Origin: SHZI01 sp032122615
GTDB taxonomy: Bacteria; Pseudomonadota; Gammaproteobacteria; Steroidobacterales; GCA-2729495
Assembly: GCA_032122615.1 (NCBI GenBank)
Contig: JAQBGF010000009.1
Location: 1-64,000 of the forward strand
Length of the DNA: 64,000 bases
Reading direction: 5' to 3'
Shown: positions 1 through 8,889 of the stretch, piece by piece
Numbering within the stretch: position 1 is the stretch's first letter
How the letters are laid out: each line of letters opens with the position of its first letter
Notes under the pieces: generated by a model
What the model was told of the DNA's origin: nothing
The model's database searches: none
Seen by the model: only the letters and a program-made list of their open reading frames with translations
Position numbers and translations under genes: made by a program

Positions 1-633
1 GAGGTAACAACTGGCGAGTGGATTCCAGCCACGATAGTTAGCGGCTGGTGTCGTGCATTTCCCGTCATCTGACTCCTTTGCATCGGCAACTCTCTCGACA
101 GGACGCCGCAGGCGATACAAGGGCGCGGCCATGTAATGGAAGCGCCCCGGCTGAACGTTGTAATCGAGCAGGTTCAGCCAGTCCCGCACCCGGTACTCCG
201 ATACCATACGCTGGCCGCCGGCCGGAAATCGCCCCCGCGACAGATAGTGGCGAAGCCCCCACCACCCCCAGGAATTGAAGCCAGCGATGACCACATGCCC
301 GTCGGGCCGGAGAATGCGGTCCACTTCGCGCAGCACTGCGTGGGGATCTTCCGTGGTCTCGAGCACATGCGGGAGGAAAACGGCATCAATCGAATCCGAG
401 GCCACTGCGAGGTCTTCGGGCATGCTCACAAAATCCACTCCCGGACCACGGTCAGCTGCCACGACTGCGTAGCGTTGCGTGCGGGCACTGCGACGGAACA
501 GGTCGGGAGTGCCCCAGGCACCAATCTGCAAAAACTGGTCGCCAAAGATATTCTCGAAAACGGCGGCGACCTGACAGGACTCCGCGCACAACAAGGCGGC
601 ACCAGTGCCTGTCTCCAGCCAGTGAGAGCGCAT
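1..633 (-). CDS. SAM-dependent methyltransferase, 3' end beyond the left edge
   Basis: An open frame runs from ATG 633 to base 1 without a stop, giving 211 residues of a protein whose C-terminus lies outside the window. Residues 80-92 (SIDAVFLPHVLET) and 109-120 (RPDGHVVIAGFN) match the central strands of class I methyltransferases. The following WGWWGLR resembles the YafS-type methyltransferases often found beside rnhA/dnaQ in Gammaproteobacteria. The usual glycine-rich motif I is degenerate (QIGAWG). The substrate is unknown. The gene is divergent from fabI, with 97 bp between the starts. Confidence 0.8.
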   Translation of the reverse strand, partial: MRSHWLETGTGAALLCAESCQVAAVFENIFGDQFLQIGAWGTPDLFRRSARTQRYAVVAADRGPGVDFVSMPEDLAVASDSIDAVFLPHVLETTEDPHAVLREVDRILRPDGHVVIAGFNSWGWWGLRHYLSRGRFPAGGQRMVSEYRVRDWLNLLDYNVQPGRFHYMAAPLYRLRRPVERVADAKESDDGKCTTPAANYRGWNPLASCYL

Positions 634-664
634 GCGCCTATATTAGCCCACGCGCGGCGCGAGA

Positions 665-694
665 TTGGCTCACACGCGACGCGCGCCTTACAAT
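665..694 (+). promoter_or_regulatory. Putative sigma-70 promoter of fabI
   Basis: TTGGCT (665-670) is followed after 18 bp by TACAAT (689-694), about 37 bp before the fabI ATG. The -10 match is good and the -35 match is partial. Seen in sequence; activity is inferred. Confidence 0.5.
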
Positions 695-730
695 GCGGCC
701 TGTCGCAGTCCTTGGAAGTTGGAGCCGCCC

Positions 731-1507
731 ATGGGATTTCTTGCCGGCAAACGCGTACTGATTGTCGGGGTCGCCAGTGAACGGTCGATCGCCTGGGGCA
801 TAGCTCAGGCCATGTCCCGCGAAGGGGCAAACCTGGCCTATACCTACCAGACCGAGCGGCTCGGCGAACGCGTACGGAAAATGGCCGCGGCGACAGGCTC
901 CTCACTCTGCCTCCCGCTGGATGTTGCCGAAGATAATGCCATCGTCGGCATGTACGAGGCGCTGGCCGCCAGCTGGAACAGCGTCGACGCCATAGTCCAT
1001 TCCGTGGCGTTCGCACCACGAGATCAACTGGCTGGCAGTTACCTCGACTCTGTTACCCGGGAGGGCTTCCAGGTTGCCCACGACATCAGCAGCTACAGCT
1101 TCGCTGCGCTGGCCAAGTACGGGCGCCAGCTGCTCTCCCCGTCGTCGGCCCTGCTGACGCTCACCTATCTGGGTGCCGTGCGCGCCATTCCCAACTACAA
1201 CGTCATGGGTCCGGCCAAGGCCAGCCTTGAGGCCAACGTGCGGTTCATGGCCGCGGAACTGGGAGCTACCGGTACCCGGGTCAACGCGATATCAGCCGGA
1301 CCGATCAAGACACTGGCTGCGGCCGGCATCAGTGGCTTCCGGTCGATGCTCCAGAACGTGGCCAATACAGCGCCGATCCGCCGCAACGTGACCATAGAGG
1401 ATGTGGGAAACGCGGCAGCCTTTCTGTGTTCAGACCTGGCCGCCGGAATCACCGGGGAAATTCTGTACGTGGATGGCGGCTACAGCCAGGTAGGCATGAG
1501 CCTCTAG
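731..1507 (+). CDS. fabI: Enoyl-[acyl-carrier-protein] reductase (NADH)
   Basis: FabI catalyses the last, NADH-dependent step of each fatty-acid elongation cycle in the cytoplasm. The 258-residue product aligns without gaps to E. coli FabI (262 aa) through the active site: Tyr146, Tyr156 and Lys163 are present, as are the cofactor region GVASERSIAWG and the ending VDGGYS. ATG 731 is chosen because GGAG lies 6 bp upstream and it matches the family N-terminus MGFLxGKR; the frame is open further upstream. Position 93, Gly in E. coli, is Ala here; Met159 and Phe203 are unchanged. The stop overlaps the ppiD stop in a shared CTAG. Confidence 0.97.
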   Translation: MGFLAGKRVLIVGVASERSIAWGIAQAMSREGANLAYTYQTERLGERVRKMAAATGSSLCLPLDVAEDNAIVGMYEALAASWNSVDAIVHSVAFAPRDQLAGSYLDSVTREGFQVAHDISSYSFAALAKYGRQLLSPSSALLTLTYLGAVRAIPNYNVMGPAKASLEANVRFMAAELGATGTRVNAISAGPIKTLAAAGISGFRSMLQNVANTAPIRRNVTIEDVGNAAAFLCSDLAAGITGEILYVDGGYSQVGMSL

Positions 1508-3420
1508 AGAGTGTCGGTTTCGTCGTCCTTGAAAAGGTCTGACGCAACGACTACGTCGGCCGATTCGCGCAGCTGCTCAGCCAGCGCCCCGGTCTCACCA
1601 CTCGCGGCCCGCTGCGCCATCGCCTGCTTGAGCTGGTCGCGCTGATCCTGGGGGATACTTTCGGGATCACCGGGCACCACGGAGCGCAACTCGAACACAG
1701 CATAACCGCCATCGCCGAGGCTGACCCCCTGTACCACAGACTTGCCAGACGGCCTCGATGCGCGAAACACTGCTGACAGCAGATCCGGGTGTACGGCGGG
1801 CGTACGGCGAGTGAGCGCTCCAGCCTCAGTTAACTTGAGGCCCAGGCCGGCAAGCACTTCTGACAAATTCTTCCCGCCCTGCACCTGTCGCACGATCGTC
1901 TGCCCACGACTACTAGCCTCCGTCGTCGCGCGCTGAGCACGCAATCGTTCAATGATCTCGCCACGCACCAACTCAAGTGGCTTTGGTGATGGCATTTCGT
2001 ACTGAGCAACTCGGGCCACAATAGCGTGCGTCTCGTCAATTTCGATCAACGGCGTGCTTTCACTGCCATCCAGAACGCCCGGAGAAAATACCGCCGTGAT
2101 GAGGCTGGAATTCGTTCCCAGCGGGCCACCGCCTTCGCGGGTAAAACCTTCATACCGCTTGATGACCAGACCAGTATCCCGTGCCACCGGCTCGAGAGAG
2201 GTCGGATTTTCGAGGGCCAGATCGTCGATCCGTTCGGCAAGGGAATAAAACTCGTCTTGCGCCTTCTGCGCCCGAAGATCGCCGACCAACTCTGCCCGGA
2301 CTTCATCAAAGCTGCGAGACGAACCGGTCCTCAGCTCTTCGAGACGGATAATGTGGTAGCCAAATTCAGTCTTGACCGGGACCGAGGTCTCTCCGGGATT
2401 GAGGGCAAACAGTGCTTTCTCGAACGGCTCTACGTAGTTGCCCACGGCGGCAAACCCCAGGTCGCCGCCACGGGTCGCGGAGCCCACGTCACTGGAGTGC
2501 TTCGCGGCCAGCGCTGCAAAGTCCCCACCCTCGCTGAGCTGGCCGGCAATCTCCTCAGCCAGGGCCCTGGCTTCTGGGTCCGTGCGATTACCGTCCACAG
2601 CGATCAGGATGTGGCTGGCGCGCCGTTCTTCATCCGATCGAAAGCGGGTCGGATCGCGGTCATATGCCTCGTGAAGGGCTTCTTCGTCCGGCACGAACTC
2701 CGTCGCCATATCAGCCAGGGCAACCTCCAGGTACTCAATGTTGGCACTCTCCAGCGATTGGAACTGGTTGGCATTGGCGGCGTAGTAGGACTGCACGTCG
2801 ACATCACTGACAGTGATCGCCGCGCCGAGAGTCTGAGGATCAAAAAGCAGGTACGCAACATCCCGACGTTCCTGATCCAGGGAGATCAGGCGACGAAATT
2901 CCGCAGGCGTAAAAAACGAGCTTTCTTCCAGGCCCTGTTGAAGCTGGGAAACAGCGAGGAGCGACTGCTGCTCCTGCTCGAAAGCTGCGGGGCTGATGCC
3001 CTGAGAAGCGAGCGTGGCATCGTATGCGGGCTTGGAAAACTGCCCGCCAACCTGGAAGACTTCCATGTTGCGCACGCGGTCAATCACTCGTGAAGCACTT
3101 ACACGAAAACCGGCGTCACGCACATACTGGGTAACGGCACGAGTGAGCACGAGTCCGTCGAGGGCGTCCCGCTTCAGTTGCGCTTCAACTTCCTTGGGTA
3201 GTTCGTTTCTGGCGGCCTGTTGTTCAGCCACCAGACGATTCTGAAAGACACGCTGAAATTCAACGGCGGAAATTTCCTCGCCGTTTACGCGGGCCGCGAA
3301 CCGTGCACCAGTGACCGTGAAATCGCCGCCGACAAAGGTCAGCACAAGTGGCACGGCAATAACCAGGATCACCGCAAAGGCAGCCCAGCCTGTCAGCTTT
3401 TCCCGGATGGTTTGCAGCAT
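1504..3420 (-). CDS. ppiD: Peptidyl-prolyl cis-trans isomerase D, membrane-anchored periplasmic chaperone
   Basis: The 638-residue protein has one N-terminal membrane anchor (about residues 12-32), a SurA-like N-domain, one parvulin domain (about 268-365, with RASHILI, GGDLGF and FGYHIIRLEE) and a long C-terminal chaperone region. This is the PpiD architecture and length (E. coli 623 aa). It helps proteins fold as they leave the Sec translocon. It lies just downstream of tRNA-Asp and hupB, the same order as in Pseudomonas. It converges on fabI, sharing CTAG. Confidence 0.95.
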   Translation of the reverse strand: MLQTIREKLTGWAAFAVILVIAVPLVLTFVGGDFTVTGARFAARVNGEEISAVEFQRVFQNRLVAEQQAARNELPKEVEAQLKRDALDGLVLTRAVTQYVRDAGFRVSASRVIDRVRNMEVFQVGGQFSKPAYDATLASQGISPAAFEQEQQSLLAVSQLQQGLEESSFFTPAEFRRLISLDQERRDVAYLLFDPQTLGAAITVSDVDVQSYYAANANQFQSLESANIEYLEVALADMATEFVPDEEALHEAYDRDPTRFRSDEERRASHILIAVDGNRTDPEARALAEEIAGQLSEGGDFAALAAKHSSDVGSATRGGDLGFAAVGNYVEPFEKALFALNPGETSVPVKTEFGYHIIRLEELRTGSSRSFDEVRAELVGDLRAQKAQDEFYSLAERIDDLALENPTSLEPVARDTGLVIKRYEGFTREGGGPLGTNSSLITAVFSPGVLDGSESTPLIEIDETHAIVARVAQYEMPSPKPLELVRGEIIERLRAQRATTEASSRGQTIVRQVQGGKNLSEVLAGLGLKLTEAGALTRRTPAVHPDLLSAVFRASRPSGKSVVQGVSLGDGGYAVFELRSVVPGDPESIPQDQRDQLKQAMAQRAASGETGALAEQLRESADVVVASDLFKDDETDTL

Positions 3421-3441
3421 CGATTTATGCGTTATCGTTGG

Positions 3442-3518
3442 TGGCGGAGTGGACGGGACTCGAACCCGCGACCCCCGGCGTGACAGGCCGGTATTCTAAC
3501 CAACTGAACTACCACTCC
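3442..3518 (-). tRNA. tRNA-Asp(GTC)
   Basis: Cloverleaf on the minus strand with acceptor GGAGTGG/CCACTCC, anticodon loop containing GTC, GGTTCGAGTCC T-arm and encoded 3' CCA. It is 77 nt long and is probably cotranscribed with tRNA-Val upstream. Confidence 0.97.
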
Positions 3519-3565
3519 ACTCTTTTGAATCTATCCCCACGCGAACGTAACTTAACGCTCGAGGC

Positions 3566-3641
3566 TGGTGGGTGCTGAGGGGCTCGAACCCCCGACCTTC
3601 GCCTTGTAAGGGCGACGCTCTTCCAGCTGAGCTAAGCACCC
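3566..3641 (-). tRNA. tRNA-Val(TAC)
   Basis: Cloverleaf on the minus strand with acceptor GGGTGCT/AGCACCC, anticodon TAC in loop CTTACAA, GGTTCGAGCCC T-arm and encoded CCA. It is 76 nt long and lies 47 bp upstream of tRNA-Asp. Confidence 0.97.
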
Positions 3642-3675
3642 TTCTCCCGCTTCGGTTTATGTCTCGCCACGCGAA

Positions 3676-3681
3676 AGTATA
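3676..3681 (-). promoter_or_regulatory. Putative -10 element of the tRNA-Val/tRNA-Asp unit
   Basis: TATACT on the minus strand ends 34 bp before the tRNA-Val 5' end. No convincing -35 was found, partly because the hupB terminator-like hairpin occupies that space. Confidence 0.4.
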
Positions 3682-3697
3682 CTGACGGTAAACGTCA

Positions 3698-3734
3698 GCG
3701 CCCCGTGCCGGCACTACTGGCCAGTACGGGGCGC
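3698..3734 (-). terminator. Strong hairpin downstream of hupB
   Basis: GCGCCCCGT (3698-3706) and ACGGGGCGC (3726-3734) form a perfect 9-bp GC-rich stem 40 bp after the hupB stop. The U-tract is poor, so this may be a weak or factor-assisted terminator. Confidence 0.5.
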
Positions 3735-3773
3735 CTGATTCTCACACGTTAGCAGTGCTCCGGCGAAGACCGG

Positions 3774-4046
3774 CTAGTTTACGGCATCCTTCAGAGCCTT
3801 CCCAGCCTTAAATCCGGGAACATTGCTCGCGGCAATCTGGATCGTCTCGCCCGTCCGGGGATTTCGCCCCTGGCGGGCAGCCCGCTTCTTGACTACAAAC
3901 GTCCCGAATCCAATCAGCGACACCTGCTGGTCGGACTTCAGGGCTTTCGTGACGGCGCCGATGACCGCGTCTACTGCCCGGGTAGCATCAGCCTTCGACA
4001 ATCCGGCGTCGTCCGCAACTACGTCAATCAAGTCACCCTTATTCAT
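3774..4046 (-). CDS. hupB: DNA-binding protein HU, beta-type
   Basis: The 90-residue protein has the complete HU fold: MNKGDLID at the N-terminus, GFGTFVVKKRAAR before the beta-arm and GRNPRTGE at the arm tip with its intercalating proline. It is a nucleoid-associated protein that bends DNA. AAGG lies 8 bp before the ATG. Position immediately downstream of lon is the standard gammaproteobacterial arrangement. It has its own promoter (4207-4236) and a leader of about 150 nt. Confidence 0.97.
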   Translation of the reverse strand: MNKGDLIDVVADDAGLSKADATRAVDAVIGAVTKALKSDQQVSLIGFGTFVVKKRAARQGRNPRTGETIQIAASNVPGFKAGKALKDAVN

Positions 4047-4206
4047 TAAAATACCTTCAAATGTAATCGAGCTATTCCCTCGTCATTGATGGCCTCCCCA
4101 ACCGATAAGCCGAGATGGCATTCGGTTCGGGTACTTTCCCAGTGACGCCCCTAATCCAGTGGTGCTCGCCGCAAGAGAAACCGCGGCCAGACGCTAGTCC
4201 AAAAAC

Positions 4207-4236
4207 CTTATACCAAGGCCGAAAAACGGCTGTCAA
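4207..4236 (-). promoter_or_regulatory. Promoter of hupB
   Basis: On the minus strand TTGACA (4236-4231) precedes TATAAG (4212-4207) by 18 bp, and TGG directly before TATAAG makes an extended -10. It lies in the lon-hupB gap. The -35 is consensus. Confidence 0.7.
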
Positions 4237-4265
4237 CCGCACCGCCCGAAGCCGCCAGCCGGAAT

Positions 4266-6683
4266 TCAGTGGGCTCGCACCCCGGATTCCGACTTTTCAG
4301 CCTGCTTATTTTGCGCATCGTCGCCCGATAAGGGTCGATTGACGGTCTTTGGAGCCGGCACGGTCTGCAGCGTCAACTGCAACACTTCGTCAATCCATCG
4401 CACGGGAACAATACTGAGCTTGTCCTTGATGTTTTTCGGGATTTCGGCCAGATCTTTTTCGTTCTCAAGCGGGATCACGACCGTCGCAATTCCGCCACGA
4501 TGAGCGGCCAGTAGCTTTTCCTTCAGTCCCCCGATCGGAAGAACTTCACCACGTAAGGTAATTTCACCGGTCATGGCGACATCACACCGGACTGGAATGC
4601 CGGTGAGCGCCGATACCAATGCCGTACACATGGCAATACCCGCACTCGGACCGTCCTTTGGCGTAGCGCCTTCCGGGACATGAATGTGCAAATCGAGCTT
4701 CTGATGAAAATCCTCGTCGATACCAAGCAGCGCGGCGCGTCCGCGTACGATGGTCGTCGCCGCCTGAATTGATTCCCGCATGACCTCACCGAGCTGGCCG
4801 GTATTAATCAGCTTACCCTTTCCGGGTACCACGGCGGCCTCGATTGTCAGCAACTCGCCACCAACTTCCGTCCAGGCGAGTCCGGTAACCTGGCCCACTT
4901 GATTAACCTCCTCGGCCCGGCCATAGCGAAAGCGGCGGACACCAAGGTACTTGTCGAGACCCTTCGGCACCACGTGCGTGGACTTTGAGGCTGGCTTCAG
5001 CAGGTGATGCTTGACAACCTTTCGGCATATCTTGGCGATCTCGCGCTCTAGATTTCGGACGCCGGACTCACGGGTGTAGTAACGGATAATGTCGCGGATG
5101 ACCGAGTCTGAAATTGAAATCTCCCCCTTCCTCAATCCGTTCGCCGCTACCTGTTTGGGGGCCAGGTAATTGCGCGCGATATTCAGCTTCTCGTCCTCCG
5201 TATAGCCCGGGATACGGATGACCTCCATGCGATCAAGCAGTGGCGCCGGAATATTCAGCGTGTTGGCAGTGCAGACGAACATGACCTCTGACAGATCGAA
5301 ATCAACTTCAAGGTAGTGATCGTTGAACACGGCGTTCTGCTCCGGATCCAGCACCTCCAGCAGGGCTGAGGACGGATCACCGCGAAAATCCGTGGACATC
5401 TTGTCTACTTCATCGAGCAGGAACAGCGGGTTACGTACGCCGGACTTTGCCAGATTCTGGACAATTTTCCCGGGCATTGACCCAATGTACGTCCGGCGAT
5501 GCCCACGAATCTCTGCTTCGTCGCGCACCCCACCGAGCGACATCCGGACAAATTTCCGGTTGGTGGCACGAGCAATACTCTGGCCCAGGGATGTTTTGCC
5601 AACACCCGGCGGCCCGACCAGACAAAGGATCGGTCCTTTCAGCTTCTTCACCCGCTGCTGAACAGCGAGGTACTCCAGGATGCGTTCCTTGACCTTCTCC
5701 AGGCCAAAGTGATCTTTTTCCAGTACCTGTTCGGCCTCACCAAGCTTCTGGTTGACACGAGATCGCTTGCGCCATGGCGCCTTCAGGAGCCAATCCACAT
5801 AATTGCGAACCACAGTAGCCTCAGCAGACATAGGAGACATCAGCTTCAGCTTGTTAAGCTCTGAAACGGCCTTGTCGCGTGCCTCCTTGGGCATACCGGC
5901 CTGCGAAATCCGCTGCTCGAGTTCAGCAATCTCGTTCGGGGCATCTTCCATGTCCCCGAGTTCCTTCTGGATCGCCTTCATCTGCTCGTTCAGGTAATAC
6001 TCGCGCTGACTCTTTTCCATCTGCTGCTTGACACGACCGCGGATCCGCTTCTCGATCTGCAGCATGTCGATCTCGGTCTCAATCAGCATCATCACGTGCT
6101 CGAGCCGCTCCCGAACGGTTTTGATTTCAAGCACCTTCTGTTTTTGCTCGAGCTTAAGCGCCATGTGGGCAGCTACGGTATCCGCGAGTCGTCCTGGTTG
6201 ATCGATTCCAGCCAGAGAGGTCAGGATTTCAGGCGGCACCTTGCGGTTGAGCTTTACGTAACTTTCAAACTGAGATATCAGGGACCGCTTGAGCACCTCG
6301 GCTTCACGCGCCGTGACGTCGAGCTCGTCCTCGACAAGCGTGACATCGGCAGAGAAAAATTCTGCAGTCCGAGTCTTCGTGAGATTGGCGCGAGTACCGC
6401 CCTCCACGAGCACCTTCACCGTGCCATCGGGTAGCTTCAGCAATTGCAGGATGGTTGCGAGCGTGCCAATTCGGTAGATGTCCTCAAGTGACGGCTCATC
6501 CACATCGGCTTGCTTCTGGGCCACAAGTAGAATCTGCTTGCCAGACTGCATCGCCTCTTCCAGCGCCTGGATCGAACGCGCGCGACCAACAAACAGCGGG
6601 ATAACCATGTGCGGATAAACCACGACATCCCGCAATGGCAGGATCGGTATGTTCAGACGGTGCTGCGATTCGGTATCAGACAT
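4266..6683 (-). CDS. lon: ATP-dependent Lon protease
   Basis: The 805-residue protein is a complete LonA: N-terminal substrate domain (about 1-200), coiled-coil region, AAA+ module with Walker A GPPGVGKTS and Walker B LFLLDEVDK, and a C-terminal serine protease domain with the dyad Ser in KDGPSAG and Lys in GGLKEKLLAA. It degrades misfolded and specific regulatory proteins in the cytoplasm as a hexamer. AGGAG lies 7 bp upstream of the ATG. The neighbours clpX upstream and hupB downstream follow the usual order. Confidence 0.98.
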   Translation of the reverse strand: MSDTESQHRLNIPILPLRDVVVYPHMVIPLFVGRARSIQALEEAMQSGKQILLVAQKQADVDEPSLEDIYRIGTLATILQLLKLPDGTVKVLVEGGTRANLTKTRTAEFFSADVTLVEDELDVTAREAEVLKRSLISQFESYVKLNRKVPPEILTSLAGIDQPGRLADTVAAHMALKLEQKQKVLEIKTVRERLEHVMMLIETEIDMLQIEKRIRGRVKQQMEKSQREYYLNEQMKAIQKELGDMEDAPNEIAELEQRISQAGMPKEARDKAVSELNKLKLMSPMSAEATVVRNYVDWLLKAPWRKRSRVNQKLGEAEQVLEKDHFGLEKVKERILEYLAVQQRVKKLKGPILCLVGPPGVGKTSLGQSIARATNRKFVRMSLGGVRDEAEIRGHRRTYIGSMPGKIVQNLAKSGVRNPLFLLDEVDKMSTDFRGDPSSALLEVLDPEQNAVFNDHYLEVDFDLSEVMFVCTANTLNIPAPLLDRMEVIRIPGYTEDEKLNIARNYLAPKQVAANGLRKGEISISDSVIRDIIRYYTRESGVRNLEREIAKICRKVVKHHLLKPASKSTHVVPKGLDKYLGVRRFRYGRAEEVNQVGQVTGLAWTEVGGELLTIEAAVVPGKGKLINTGQLGEVMRESIQAATTIVRGRAALLGIDEDFHQKLDLHIHVPEGATPKDGPSAGIAMCTALVSALTGIPVRCDVAMTGEITLRGEVLPIGGLKEKLLAAHRGGIATVVIPLENEKDLAEIPKNIKDKLSIVPVRWIDEVLQLTLQTVPAPKTVNRPLSGDDAQNKQAEKSESGVRAH

Positions 6684-6804
6684 CCTTACTCTCCTGGGAT
6701 CAGAGTCCCGCCAGGATCCTCCGTTCGGAGGTCGGGCGGCGCAGCAAACTCACTCATGCACGCGAGGCGGATACGACTCCGGACCTCCCACAACTGACAG
6801 GCGT

Positions 6805-8121
6805 TCAATTGCCGCCGGAACCAGCCACTCTTCGCTCTTCTTGAACAGCCCGCAACGGCGTCGTTTCATCGGTGTCAAAGATTATGTACGGCCTTGTCTC
6901 GCCTGTTACGACGGCTTCATCTATGACAACTTTTCGGGCATTCCGCAACGACGGCAATTCGTACATAGTGTCCAGCAAAATGCCTTCAAGGATGGTGCGC
7001 AGGCCTCGCGCCCCCGTCTTGCGCTTCATGGCGCGCTGCGCGACAGCGCGTAGCGCGTCCTCGCGGAACTCAAGCTCAGCCCCCTCCATCTCCAGAAGGC
7101 GCCGGTACTGCTTGGTCAGGGCATTCTTTGGCTCAACCAGGATGCTGATCAGCGCAGCTTCGTCAAGTTCATCAAGCGTAGCCACAACAGGCAACCGGCC
7201 CACAAACTCCGGAATCAATCCGAAGCGGATCAGATCCTCAGGTTCGACATCCGCAAGGAGTTCACCGATCGACGTGTCTTCCGCACTGCACACATCGGCC
7301 ACAAAGCCGATACCACTCTTCTGCGAGCGCTTCTGGATGATCTTTTCCAGCCCGGCAAAAGCCCCACCAACAATGAACAGGATGTGCCGGGTATCGACCT
7401 GCAAGAACTCCTGCTGTGGGTGCTTGCGGCCACCCTGCGGCGGTACGGATGCGATCGTGCCTTCTATCAGCTTCAACAACGCTTGCTGCACACCTTCGCC
7501 AGACACGTCGCGCGTGATGGAAGGATTGTCGGACTTGCGGGAAATCTTGTCGATCTCGTCGATGTAGACAATGCCAGTTTGCGCCTTCTCGACATCGTAG
7601 TCGCACTTCTGCAGCAGCTTCTGAATTATGTTCTCGACATCCTCGCCCACATAACCGGCCTCAGTCAGCGTGGTGGCGTCCGCAATTGTAAATGGAACGT
7701 TAAGCAAGCGAGCGAGAGTCTCTGCCAGCAGGGTCTTTCCGCAACCCGTTGGGCCGATCAACAGGATATTGCTCTTGGAAAGCTCAATGTCGCCCTTGCC
7801 GCCGTCGGCGGAACGATTCTCCAGCCGCTTGTAGTGGTTATAGACCGCTACAGAAAGGATCTTCTTGGCGCGCTCCTGCCCGATTACGTACTCGTCAAGG
7901 ACGTTCTTGATTTCCTGGGGCTTCGGCAGCTTGGCACTGCTGTGGTCCTGGCGATCCTCGAGTTCCTCACGAATAATGTCATTGCAGAGTTCAACACACT
8001 CGTCACAAATGAAAACCGACGGGCCCGCAATAAGCTTGCGTACCTCATGCTGACTCTTGCCGCAAAATGAGCAGTAGAGCAGCTTGCCGTCGTCGCCTCG
8101 TCCGCGGGTTTCGTCAACCAT
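6805..8121 (-). CDS. clpX: ATP-dependent Clp protease ATP-binding subunit
   Basis: The 438-residue protein starts with a C4 zinc-binding domain (CSFCGK and CDECVELC, about residues 17-42). The AAA+ domain follows, with Walker A GPTGCGKT and Walker B YIDEIDK. ClpX unfolds tagged substrates and feeds them to ClpP. It lies 124 bp downstream of clpP, and that gap carries its own probable promoter (8172-8200). Confidence 0.98.
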   Translation of the reverse strand: MVDETRGRGDDGKLLYCSFCGKSQHEVRKLIAGPSVFICDECVELCNDIIREELEDRQDHSSAKLPKPQEIKNVLDEYVIGQERAKKILSVAVYNHYKRLENRSADGGKGDIELSKSNILLIGPTGCGKTLLAETLARLLNVPFTIADATTLTEAGYVGEDVENIIQKLLQKCDYDVEKAQTGIVYIDEIDKISRKSDNPSITRDVSGEGVQQALLKLIEGTIASVPPQGGRKHPQQEFLQVDTRHILFIVGGAFAGLEKIIQKRSQKSGIGFVADVCSAEDTSIGELLADVEPEDLIRFGLIPEFVGRLPVVATLDELDEAALISILVEPKNALTKQYRRLLEMEGAELEFREDALRAVAQRAMKRKTGARGLRTILEGILLDTMYELPSLRNARKVVIDEAVVTGETRPYIIFDTDETTPLRAVQEERRVAGSGGN

Positions 8122-8171
8122 GGCTGCCGGTTTCTCCTGCTGTGAAGTCCGTCACGTGTCCTTCAACTAAC

Positions 8172-8200
8172 ATATAACATGCGTTCAGCGGGGTGTGCAA
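8172..8200 (-). promoter_or_regulatory. Putative internal promoter for clpX
   Basis: On the minus strand TTGCAC (8200-8195) and TTATAT (8177-8172) are separated by 17 bp in the clpP-clpX gap, allowing clpX to be expressed apart from clpP. Confidence 0.5.
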
Positions 8201-8245
8201 AATCCCTCGTCGTATAACGCGAACAGTTCACATCACGCGGACATT

Positions 8246-8869
8246 TTACGTGGTTTTTCGCGTTTCGCCGCGCCGTTCCAGCACGCTGTCGATAAGTCCG
8301 TATTCCACGCCCTCGACCCCGCTCATGAATCGATCCCGATCGGTGTCACTCTCCACACGCTCCAGGGGCTGTCCGGTATGCACAGACAGAATCCGGTTTA
8401 GCCGCTCACGCGTTTGCAGAATTTCCTTGGCATGAATATCAATGTCTGATGCCTGCCCCTGAAAACCACCCAGCGGCTGATGAATCATCATGCGGGAGTG
8501 CGGCAGGCAGAATCGCTTGCCCTTCGCGCCACCCGTTAACAGCAGTGCGCCCATGCTGGCGGCCTGCCCGACACAAATCGTACTCACATCCGGCTTGATA
8601 AATTGCATCGTGTCGTAAATGGAGAGGCCGGCAGACACCACGCCACCCGGCGAATTGATGTACAGGTGAATGTCCTTGTCCGGGTTCTCGGATTCCAGAA
8701 ACAACAATTGGGCAACCACCAGATTAGCCATGTGGTCCTCGACGGGTCCCACGACAAAAATCACCCGCTCCTTCAGCAATCGCGAGTAGATGTCGTAGGC
8801 GCGTTCGCCGCGCGCAGTCTGCTCGATGACCATCGGTACTAGACCGAGCGACTTGGTATCCATAGCCAT
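8246..8869 (-). CDS. clpP: ATP-dependent Clp protease proteolytic subunit
   Basis: The 207-residue protein is full length (E. coli 207 aa). The serine-protease triad is visible as Ser105 (GQAASMGALL), His130 (MMIHQPLGG) and Asp179 (DTDRDRF). It forms the tetradecameric peptidase of ClpXP and ClpAP. It lies 20 bp after tig, so the two are probably cotranscribed. Confidence 0.98.
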   Translation of the reverse strand: MAMDTKSLGLVPMVIEQTARGERAYDIYSRLLKERVIFVVGPVEDHMANLVVAQLLFLESENPDKDIHLYINSPGGVVSAGLSIYDTMQFIKPDVSTICVGQAASMGALLLTGGAKGKRFCLPHSRMMIHQPLGGFQGQASDIDIHAKEILQTRERLNRILSVHTGQPLERVESDTDRDRFMSGVEGVEYGLIDSVLERRGETRKTT

Positions 8870-8889
8870 GATTACCGTCCCTGTTTCAA

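Noticed and set aside
2026..3093. 355-codon plus-strand open frame opposite ppiD
   Set aside because: Antisense shadow, with no plausible ribosome-binding site or family match.
6718..6731. CCTCCG-TT-CGGAGG hairpin in the lon-clpX gap as a clpX terminator
   Set aside because: The stem is only 6 bp, the loop is too tight, and there is no U-tract on the minus strand.
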